Origin: Planctomycetia bacterium
GTDB lineage: Bacteria > Planctomycetota > Phycisphaerae > UBA1845 > UTPLA1
Direction: 5' to 3'
Assembly: GCA_015075745.1 (NCBI GenBank)
Contig: JABTTW010000002.1
Location: forward strand, 510,453-574,452
DNA length: 64,000 nucleotides
The position numbers were made by a program, and so were the translations under genes. Under the pieces are notes generated by a model. The model did not search any database. It worked only from the letters and a program-made list of their open reading frames with translations, and was not told the origin of the DNA. This document shows, one piece after another, positions 1 through 6,751 of this stretch. Each line of letters opens with the position of its first letter. The first letter of the stretch is position 1.

Positions 1-10
1 CGAATGGGGG

Positions 11-16
11 TATACT
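11..16 (+). promoter_or_regulatory. Possible -10 box upstream of the PEP-CTERM gene
   Basis: TATACT resembles a sigma-70 -10 hexamer and lies 70 bases before the ATG at 86. The matching -35 would fall outside the window or in its first bases, so this is only suggestive. Confidence 0.2.
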
Positions 17-85
17 AAGTAGCGAATAGGAGAAGGTCCGCTGCATCCCTAAGCGATGCGCGTGGGAAGGGAGATTCTAGGGGAA

Positions 86-754
86 ATGAGCCACACTAAT
101 CGATTCCAAATTACACTCTTCGCGGCCTTATTTGCGGTCAGCGCCGTGACGTCGCTCGCGCAGGCGTCCATTGTCGTCGGTCAGATTGACGACTTCGAGG
201 ACGGCACGGTGATGAACTGGGGCGGCGGCGCGAATCCTGTCAACATCGCGACCGGCGGCCCTGCCGGTGCGAATGACAACTATGTGCAGATAACGGCTGA
301 TCGACCGTCGGGCCCCGCGAGCCGACTGGCGATGTTTAACGATTTGCAATGGAGCGGCGATTACATCACTGCCGGAGTCACCGCCATCGAGATGGACGTT
401 CTTAACTCAAGCGGTCAGGACGTTCATATGCGACTGCTGAGCCTTTTCGGCGGCGGTGGTGACTACACCTCGCTCAACGCGACCATCGTTCCGGACGACG
501 GCCAGTGGCACCACATCGTCCTCAGCGTGCTGCCGGGCGACCTCGTTTCCGTCGGCGGCTTCGATTACAACGCGACGTTCAGCGCGTTGCCGCGGTTGAT
601 GCTGCGACACGATGCCGATCCAGCCGCGGGCGCCGGTCAGGGCGACGCGATCATGGGCGTGCTCGGCTTCGACAACATCACGGCGACCCCCGAGCCGGCA
701 ACGCTTGGCCTGCTCGCGTTGGGCGGCTTGCTGTTCGTTCGACGGCGACGGTAG
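86..754 (+). CDS. PEP-CTERM sorting-domain secreted protein
   Basis: A secreted protein of about 222 residues with no recognised catalytic domain. The N-terminus is a signal peptide (hydrophobic stretch FAALFAVSAVTSLAQA). The middle is beta-rich, with Gly/Asp-rich segments such as GQIDDFEDGTVMNWGGG, resembling a carbohydrate-binding-like jelly-roll domain often found in planctomycete PEP-CTERM proteins. The C-terminus is a classic PEP-CTERM tripartite signal: PEPATLGLLALGG, a hydrophobic helix, then RRRR. Such tails are known to be processed by exosortase-type enzymes; none is encoded in this window. I chose the ATG at 86 rather than the one at 56 because it starts directly with the signal peptide and has a purine-rich stretch (AGGGGAA) before it. 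The specific role is unknown. Confidence 0.85.
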   Translation: MSHTNRFQITLFAALFAVSAVTSLAQASIVVGQIDDFEDGTVMNWGGGANPVNIATGGPAGANDNYVQITADRPSGPASRLAMFNDLQWSGDYITAGVTAIEMDVLNSSGQDVHMRLLSLFGGGGDYTSLNATIVPDDGQWHHIVLSVLPGDLVSVGGFDYNATFSALPRLMLRHDADPAAGAGQGDAIMGVLGFDNITATPEPATLGLLALGGLLFVRRRR

Positions 755-1200
755 AACCGATTTTTCTCACTCAATTTTAGAGTTCGTCGCTTCTCATATT
801 ATCGCTGCGCACAGACCGTGGCGCGGTCAGATGTGCGCTATTTCACAAACATCTGTGCGAAGTACTTTGCCGTCAGCGGCTCTCCGGTCGCCCGTTTGGT
901 CAGTTCGTTCCACGAATAGAGATTGCCCGGACCGAAGATCTCTTTCTTGAGAAACGCCCCCGCCTCCTTGCGGCCGTAGTAGCATGTCTTGAGCGGATCA
1001 CTTTCGCCGCACACTTTGCGGGCGATCGTGTTATGCACCTGGCAGGCGAAGAGGTCGCCTAACCCGCATATTTCATCAGTGATCTTCGAATGGTGATGGA
1101 CGGAGTTTTTCGGCTTTGTGCGTGAGCGGAGGGATGAAGGTGGAGGTTGGAGCGCGCAGGGCCCCCTTACCCCCAAGCGGTGATCAGGTTGTTTTTCGGG

Positions 1201-2544
1201 TCATGATGGGGCGGGCGGGATCAGGCGGAGTCGTGGAACCAGGGATCGCCACAGGTCCTGCAGGGGGCAGCTGCTCGACAGTCGCAGTACGACGCGGCGC
1301 ACGGAGACGACCACCCGCGCGGCGACCTTGAAGAGTTTCAGGCGAATGGTGTTCACCTGGGCCTCGGCCAGTTCGGTGCCGGCCAGGGCCGTGCGGCGCA
1401 GCGTTTCCACCAGGACGTAGGCCGCCGAGGACAACAGCAGCCGGAACTGATTGGCCAGGAAGGCGTGGCAACTGGTGCGATCGGCGAAGAGCCCGAGCTG
1501 CTGCTCCTTGATGCGGTTCTCCATGTCGCCGCGGGCCGTGTACAGACCGTCGTAGATATCGTTCGGCGTGCGGTCGGTCAGGTTGGTCACCACGAATCGA
1601 ACGTTGGGCCCCTGAACCAGCCGCTCGGCCTTGACGATCACGCGGCGCGGGCGATCCCAGGTCTGCGCCGCGTACTCGATCTCGTGGAAGTTCCGCACCT
1701 TCTGCTGCGTGGTGGCGAACTGGGCCTCGGCCGCCTGCATGAAGGACTCGGCCGCTTTCTCCAGGACGGTGTTGCGGGCCAGGCCCAGCACGTACTTGAC
1801 GCCGTGCCGGTCGCACCATTTCATCATTCGCCGGCGGCAGAAGCCGGAATCCCCGCGGACGATGATCCGCACCCCGGGCCACGCCTGTCGCAAGCGCTGC
1901 ACCAGCAGCTTCAGGATGGGCCAGGCGTGATGGGCCCCGTCGATGTTGCTGGGCCGCAGGTAGGAGACCAGCAGCCGCGAGCCGCAGAACACATACAGCG
2001 GTAGGAAGCAGTGGTGGTCGTAATAGCCGTGGAAGAAGCGGCCTTCCTGGTTGCCGTGGATCGGATCGTCGGTCGCGTCGAAGTCGAGGATCAATTCCTC
2101 CGGCGGCGATTCATAGGACGCGATGAACTGCTCCACCAGCACACGCGACATTCGTGCCAGGTCGCCGCGCGTGACGCGGTTCTCCAGCCGGCACAAGGTC
2201 GGACTGCTGGCCAGCGGCTCATCCGCGCTCGGCGGCCGCCCGGTCAGGACCGCCAGCACGGGATCGCTCCGCAGGGCTTGATGGTCGTTGAGATCTTCGT
2301 AGCCCATCGCAATGGCAAAGATGCGCTGGGCCAGCATGACCCGCTGGTCATGTTGAATTCGGGCCGGATCACGCGGGTCGTTGATGACCCCGGCCAGTTG
2401 ATCGACCAGGCCCAGACGCCGCTCGACCTCCCGAAGCAGCAGACCCCCGGCGTCTGAGGTGAGCGTTCCGCCTGTGAAATCGGCCACGATTTTCTTGCGG
2501 CCGAGACTGGAAAAGAACATCGGTTTGCTGTTACAGTCTGTCAC
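1201..2544 (-). CDS. IS1380-family DDE transposase (copy 1)
   Basis: A 447-residue transposase that cuts and joins the element ends. The N-terminus (FSSLGRKKIVADFTGGTLTSDAGG) is typical of IS1380 transposases. Likely catalytic acidic residues are in ILDFDATDDPIHG (first Asp), VRGDSGFCRR (second Asp) and ARGDMENRIKEQQ (Glu in the YREK-like region). The start codon is GTG, with GGAGG seven bases before it; the next GC-rich stretch has no better start. The frame is intact and should be active. A leader inverted repeat around 2546-2615 may limit its translation. Confidence 0.92.
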   Translation of the reverse strand: MTDCNSKPMFFSSLGRKKIVADFTGGTLTSDAGGLLLREVERRLGLVDQLAGVINDPRDPARIQHDQRVMLAQRIFAIAMGYEDLNDHQALRSDPVLAVLTGRPPSADEPLASSPTLCRLENRVTRGDLARMSRVLVEQFIASYESPPEELILDFDATDDPIHGNQEGRFFHGYYDHHCFLPLYVFCGSRLLVSYLRPSNIDGAHHAWPILKLLVQRLRQAWPGVRIIVRGDSGFCRRRMMKWCDRHGVKYVLGLARNTVLEKAAESFMQAAEAQFATTQQKVRNFHEIEYAAQTWDRPRRVIVKAERLVQGPNVRFVVTNLTDRTPNDIYDGLYTARGDMENRIKEQQLGLFADRTSCHAFLANQFRLLLSSAAYVLVETLRRTALAGTELAEAQVNTIRLKLFKVAARVVVSVRRVVLRLSSSCPLQDLWRSLVPRLRLIPPAPS

Positions 2545-2545
2545 G

Positions 2546-2615
2546 AAAAAGCCTCCCTGCCTATGGACCGGAATGTTCTTACGAAACCCCAGTCTACAGG
2601 GCTTCGAGGCTTTTT
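2546..2615 (-). promoter_or_regulatory. Leader inverted repeat that can mask the transposase ribosome-binding site
   Basis: The arms AAAAAGCCTC (2546-2555) and GAGGCTTTTT (2606-2615) are perfect 10-bp inverted repeats about 50 bases apart. In the minus-strand transcript the second arm contains the transposase Shine-Dalgarno (GGAGG at 2556-2552), directly before the GTG start at 2544. RNA entering from outside the element would contain both arms and could fold to hide this site; RNA started between the arms would not. The same arms occur in copy 2 (51245-51254 and 51305-51314) and copy 3 (59742-59751 and 59802-59811). The regulatory role is inferred by analogy with other IS elements that block external read-through expression. 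Confidence 0.55.
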
Positions 2616-4136
2616 CTATTCCTATTCAACGCCGACCTGATGAAATATTCGGGCTAAGACGTAGCTGTGGTAATAGACGGGGGCTGCCACGACATGAATC
2701 TTGGCGGCATATGCCGGCAGGCTCACGTCATCCGGCGGCGGAAGCATCTGATACCTGGCCTTCAGATCCCACCAAAGCTTGCCGAGATTCTGATCGGGAT
2801 TCTCATACATGGCCTTCTCGAAGCGCACGATGACCTGCCCCCAGCGAGAAAAGATGAGCTTCTCTGCCCTAAGCTGGGCCCGGGCGGAGGCGATTACATC
2901 GGCCGCCTTGGCCGGATCGATCTTGCGCACCTTGGTGAGCCACTCTTCGTTCTTGCACATCGCCCCGAGCATCATCGCAAAGCCTTCCGTGGTGATGCTG
3001 TGTGACGCCTCGTGAAGGACAAAGGGCACGGACTTGTCAATGTACTTGTCATACACCGCGTGGCCCAATTCGTGCAGCAGCGTGTCCATCCAATAAGCGT
3101 TGGGCTTCAGATTGCAGAGCGTTCGAACGTCACCCTCGCGGTCGAGGTCCGTCGAAAAGGCGTGCGGGCTCTTGCCGGGCTTCTCGTACAGGTCGCTGCG
3201 GGCGATGATGTCCGAGACTTCGAGGCCGATGCTTTCGTAGTAAGCTTTCGTCAGGGCCAGTAGGTCCTGGTCTGCAAACACATCGTCGAGATTCACCTTT
3301 TGAATGTCAGGGGCGTCCTGGAAGAATAGGTCGCCGAAGCACCAGGGACGCAGCTTACCCGTCTCGACCCCGAAGCGCTTGGCCATTGCGGCGTCAATTT
3401 GCCCCTTCAAGGCGGCGAAAGGGCCGGCGGTCAGTTCGTCCAGTTCGTCGAAAAGATTGATGAGCTGGTCCCCGTCAATCTCCCCGACCGTCATCTGCAT
3501 GACCCAGAAATTCTTGAAACCGAGGCTGCGTGCAAGCTCGTTTCGTAGGCCCACCAGTTCCGTGAGCTTCTTTTCGACCTTTCCGCCGACGGCCATATAG
3601 CCCATCCAGGCCTTCTTGGCCTCAGACATGTCTTTGGTTTCGGAAAGGATCTTGCGGACGTCGTTTTCCGAGAGCTGCTTGCCATTCACGTCGCTACGGT
3701 GAGTGTTGAAGAGTTGCTCGACCTCGTTCTTAATGGCGACGATGCGCTTTTGAAGGGCGGTATCCGCCTGACCGGGAAGATAGGTTCGGTACATCACGTC
3801 CAGAACCCTCGCCGATACTGCGTCCTTCACGAGGCCGTCAGCCTTGAGCGACTTGAGCTGGGCAAAGGTCGCCTTGTCGCTGTGAAGCTCGACCAGCGCG
3901 TTCTCCGCATCCGTTTTCTCCTTGTAAGCCTCGTCTGAACCGGTGGTGTTTGCGACCCACCATGCCGTGGATGCCCGGCGAAAAAGCGGCCGGAATTTCA
4001 CGACGTATGCATCATGAATCTTGAGGAATTCCTCCTCGGCAGCGTTTCCCGCCGCCGGCAAAGCGGGGCTCCCCGCCTGAAGGGAAGCGACTCCGACGAA
4101 CACAAGGCCGATGGAAAATGCCAATCGCGTATGCAT

Positions 4137-4497
4137 CTGAAGACTCCTGAAATGGACGGGATAAAACGAGTTTCCAGAGGCGAAGGATACCGCAAAACAG
4201 CGGTGATCGCCAAATTTCGCATCCGTCGATTCGGCGTACTCATTCGCGAATTCGGGCCGGCATTTCGGAGCCCGGGTCGCCGGCAGAAGGCGTGGGGCCG
4301 TTCACTGACAAAGCACGGGTTGATTCGCCGCGAATCAGGATTGACGTGGACCATCGGACCGGCGCGCGTTAGAATATGTCGTGTATCCGCCAGAGCGACT
4401 CAGTTCGAAATCGCCTCTCCGTGCGATCAAGTCTCCGTGCTCGGGCGAAACGAATGCATGGGGTGGCGCGTTGCGTCCGCCCGAAATCCGGCGAGAT
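4137..4497. promoter_or_regulatory. Divergent intergenic region with a candidate fabG promoter
   Basis: The region lies between the start of the metallopeptidase gene (minus) and fabG (plus). For fabG the best promoter-like pair I see is TGGACC (4347-4352), a 17-base spacer and TAGAAT (4370-4375). An overlapping TTGACG at 4341-4346 fits -35 better but leaves 23 bases. There are no ORFs of note. The rest, including the minus-strand promoter, I could not assign. Confidence 0.3.
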
Positions 4498-4502
4498 GGA
4501 GG
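4498..4502 (+). promoter_or_regulatory. Shine-Dalgarno deciding the fabG start
   Basis: GGAGG lies nine bases before ATG 4512 but only three before the in-frame TTG at 4506. The ATG is therefore the likely start. Confidence 0.7.
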
Positions 4503-4511
4503 TGATTGGCC

Positions 4512-5258
4512 ATGATTAATCTTAAGGGTAAAGTCAGTCTCGTCACCGGAGCTTCGCGTGGTATCGGAAAGGCCATTGCCATGGCCCTGGCCGAGGCCGG
4601 TTCTGATGTTGCGCTGAATTATCACACACATCGCGAGCCCGCCGAAGAGGTGGCCGCGGAGATTCACAAACTCGGCCGCAAAGCGGTTGTATACCAGGCG
4701 GACGTCTCCCATCACGAGGAGAACGACGCGATGGTCGCCCAGATCAAGAAGGACTTCGATCACGTGCACATCGTTGTCAACAACGCGGGGATCACGCGCG
4801 ACAAATCCTTCGTGAAGATGGATCGAGAAATGTGGCACGAAGTCCTGGACGTCAACCTGACGGGGCCGGCCATGATTATCCACCGACTTGCCGGACCGAT
4901 GATCGAGGCCGGCTGGGGCCGTATCATCAACATCACCAGCATCGTCGGCCAGATCGGTAACTTCGGTCAGGCGAACTACGCCGCGGCCAAGGGCGGATTG
5001 ATCTCACTGACCAAGACGCTGGCCCGCGAATTTGCGCGTAAGGGAGTCACGGTTAACGCCGTAGCGCCCGGCTTTATCGAGACGGATATGACGGCCCTGG
5101 TGCCGGAAGCGAACCTTGACATTGTGCGTCAGATGACGCCCATGGCCCGTCTCGGCAAGCCTGAAGAAGTGGCGGCCGCGGTGGCCTTTCTGGCATCCGA
5201 GGAAGCATCCTTCATCACGGGTGAGGTGCTCGGCGTCAACGGCGGAATGTACATGTGA
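4512..5258 (+). CDS. fabG: 3-oxoacyl-ACP reductase (SDR family)
   Basis: Cytoplasmic enzyme of fatty-acid elongation that reduces 3-oxoacyl-ACP with NADPH. It is 248 residues long, the normal size. The sequence shows the Rossmann motif TGASRGIGKA, the NNAG motif (VVNNAGITRD), the catalytic Ser (ITSIVGQIG), the YAAAK Tyr-Lys pair, and the FabG-type end VNGGMYM. The start is fixed by GGAGG at 4498. Its stop overlaps the GTG start of aat, so the two are probably co-translated. SDR enzymes can act on other 3-oxoacyl substrates, but closeness to the FabG pattern makes this call firm. Confidence 0.9.
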   Translation: MINLKGKVSLVTGASRGIGKAIAMALAEAGSDVALNYHTHREPAEEVAAEIHKLGRKAVVYQADVSHHEENDAMVAQIKKDFDHVHIVVNNAGITRDKSFVKMDREMWHEVLDVNLTGPAMIIHRLAGPMIEAGWGRIINITSIVGQIGNFGQANYAAAKGGLISLTKTLAREFARKGVTVNAVAPGFIETDMTALVPEANLDIVRQMTPMARLGKPEEVAAAVAFLASEEASFITGEVLGVNGGMYM

Positions 5259-5890
5259 GGTCGATGCCGAGGCGAGGGTCAACATGGCGCCCTCGGCGAC
5301 GACTCGTGCGCAACGTGACCAAGCTGCCCCCTTCTTTGCTGATTTCCGCCTACTTGCAGGGCGTCTTCCCGATGGGCGTCGACGGCGAGCTGCATTGGTT
5401 CTCGCCTGATCCTCGGGCTATCGTGCCACTCGACGCGTTTCACGTCTCCAAGACACTTGCCCAGACGATTCGGCGGCAGCCGTTCGAGATCAGGATCGAC
5501 GGCGCATTTCGGGAGGTCGTCCTGGCCTGCGCGGATCGGCCGGAGGGGACATGGATCACCGCCGAGATCGTGAAGGCCTATACGGAGTTAAACCGGCTGG
5601 GGTTTGCTCACAGCGTGGAGGCCTGGCACAACGATTCACTCGTCGGCGGACTGTACGGCGTCTCAATCGGCGGGGCCTTCTTCGGCGAGAGCATGTTTCA
5701 CCGCCGGCGCGATGCGAGCAAGGTGGCGCTTGCCCATCTTGTCGAATGCCTGCGCTCGCGCGGGTTCGCGCTCTTGGACATTCAATTCATGACCGCGCAT
5801 CTCAAGAGATTTGGAGCCGTCGAGATACCACGAGATGACTATTTGAAGCTGCTCCGCAAGGCCGTCGCAGCACCGGTTTCATTCGTTTAG
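5255..5890 (+). CDS. aat: Leucyl/phenylalanyl-tRNA--protein transferase
   Basis: Cytoplasmic enzyme that adds Leu or Phe from aminoacyl-tRNA to proteins with N-terminal Arg or Lys, marking them for ClpAP (N-degron pathway). The family signatures are clear: SLLISAYLQGVFPM near the N-terminus, HWFSPDPRAIVPLD, the GGLYGVSIGGAFFGESMFHRRRDASKVAL core, and FALLDIQFMTAHLKRFGA near the end. The annotated start is the GTG overlapping the fabG stop; ATG 5264 is an equally possible start. Either gives a basic N-terminal extension of about 25 residues before the family core. It ends four bases from the convergent folP. Confidence 0.92.
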   Translation: MRSMPRRGSTWRPRRRLVRNVTKLPPSLLISAYLQGVFPMGVDGELHWFSPDPRAIVPLDAFHVSKTLAQTIRRQPFEIRIDGAFREVVLACADRPEGTWITAEIVKAYTELNRLGFAHSVEAWHNDSLVGGLYGVSIGGAFFGESMFHRRRDASKVALAHLVECLRSRGFALLDIQFMTAHLKRFGAVEIPRDDYLKLLRKAVAAPVSFV

Positions 5891-5894
5891 CGAG

Positions 5895-6749
5895 TCACCC
5901 GTCGATTGTACGAGGGCCCATCGCGTCGATGAGCCGTCGACATGTCCCAACGTCGTGGACGCGAACCATGTCTGCGCCGGTCAATCCGCAGGCCAGGACG
6001 ACCGCCGCTGTGCCGGCGTCTCGCAATTCCATGCGATCGTCGCCCATCAACTCACTGATGAATCGCTTGCGCGAGACTCCAACGAGAAGCGGCCAAGGCC
6101 CGGCCAGCCTTGATAATGAACTGAGCAGCGACAAGTTGTGCTCAGTGGTCTTGCCAAAGCCGATTCCCGGGTCGATCAACATGTTGGAACAATCGACGCC
6201 GGCGCGAGCAAGCCGATCGGCGGTCTCCGAGAAAAATGCGGCGACCTCTGCAACGATATCGGTGTAATGTGGAGACCGCTGCATCGTCGCCGGAGTTCCC
6301 TGCATGTGCATGACAACAAATGGCACACCGGACCGCCTCAGCAGATCCGGCATCTGCGGATCGTGCCGAATGCCGGACACGTCGTTGAGCATGTCGGCCC
6401 CGACATCAAGCGCCGCGGCGGCGACGGACGCCGAGCGCGTGTCAATGGAGATTGGCTGACGAACGCCGGCCGTTCGAAGACCCTTGATAACCCCGACGAC
6501 CCGGTCGATCTGAACCTCGTCATCCTCTCCCTCCGAGCCGGGCCTTGTGGATTCGGCGCCGATATCGAGGATGTCGGCGCCCTCGGAAAGCAGCCTGCGG
6601 CCGTGCATGATCGCGGCCTCGGTTTCGAGAAACTCTCCGCCGTCGCTGAAGCTGTCCGGCGTCACGTTCAGGATACCCATGACGAGACACCGCCCGCCGA
6701 ATTCGAGGGGGCCGTGTCGCGTGTTGAGTATCCGCCGCGTAAGATTCAT
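5895..6749 (-). CDS. folP: Dihydropteroate synthase
   Basis: Cytoplasmic TIM-barrel enzyme of folate synthesis that joins p-aminobenzoate to dihydropterin pyrophosphate. It is 284 residues, the usual length. Motifs are GILNVTPDSFSDGG (pterin and pABA loop), DIGAESTRPGS, SIDTRS, NDVSG, VVMHMQGTP, DPGIGFGKT and GVSRKRF, all intact. Its start codon is two bases from the divergent GT-C/TPR gene, so each promoter must lie inside the other gene. Its end is four bases from aat. Confidence 0.95.
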   Translation of the reverse strand: MNLTRRILNTRHGPLEFGGRCLVMGILNVTPDSFSDGGEFLETEAAIMHGRRLLSEGADILDIGAESTRPGSEGEDDEVQIDRVVGVIKGLRTAGVRQPISIDTRSASVAAAALDVGADMLNDVSGIRHDPQMPDLLRRSGVPFVVMHMQGTPATMQRSPHYTDIVAEVAAFFSETADRLARAGVDCSNMLIDPGIGFGKTTEHNLSLLSSLSRLAGPWPLLVGVSRKRFISELMGDDRMELRDAGTAAVVLACGLTGADMVRVHDVGTCRRLIDAMGPRTIDG

Positions 6750-6751
6750 GG

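Larger units (their letters stand above)
1063..2653 (-). mobile_element. IS1380-family insertion sequence, copy 1
   Basis: The element is 1591 bp long. Its ends are imperfect inverted repeats: left CCCGCATATTTCATCAG, right (reverse complement) CCCGAATATTTCATCAG, 16 of 17 identical. It is flanked by the direct repeat CTAA at 1059-1062 and 2654-2657, a 4-bp target duplication. It holds one transposase gene on the minus strand. The copy matches copy 2 (49762-51352) in length and in all the sequence I compared, so both are recent or maintained by conversion. It is inserted in the metallopeptidase gene. Confidence 0.93.
838..4136 (-). pseudogene. Secreted M2/M3-type zinc metallopeptidase, interrupted by an IS element
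   Basis: The gene starts at 4136 with a signal peptide (MHTRLAFSIGLVFVGVASLQAG). It carries the gluzincin zinc site HELGH followed by HEASHSITTEGFAMMLG, which supplies the downstream Glu ligand; this is typical of bacterial M2 family (ACE-like) or M3 oligopeptidases. Codon 494 is TTA at 2657-2655, inside the 4-bp target duplication. The IS occupies 1063-2653. The reading frame resumes at 1062 as L-GDLFACQVHNTIARKVCG and ends at 838. Joining the two parts across one copy of the duplication gives an uninterrupted frame of 567 residues, a normal length for the family. As it stands, the N-terminal part reads 11 residues into the IS and stops at 2622, losing the last 74 residues, a helical region that normally completes the fold. 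Activity is therefore probably lost. Precise excision would restore it. Confidence 0.88.

Noticed and set aside
838-1176. Treating the 112-codon minus-strand ORF at 838-1176 as a separate small gene
   Set aside because: Its C-terminal 75 codons are the missing end of the metallopeptidase and its N-terminal part is IS sequence.
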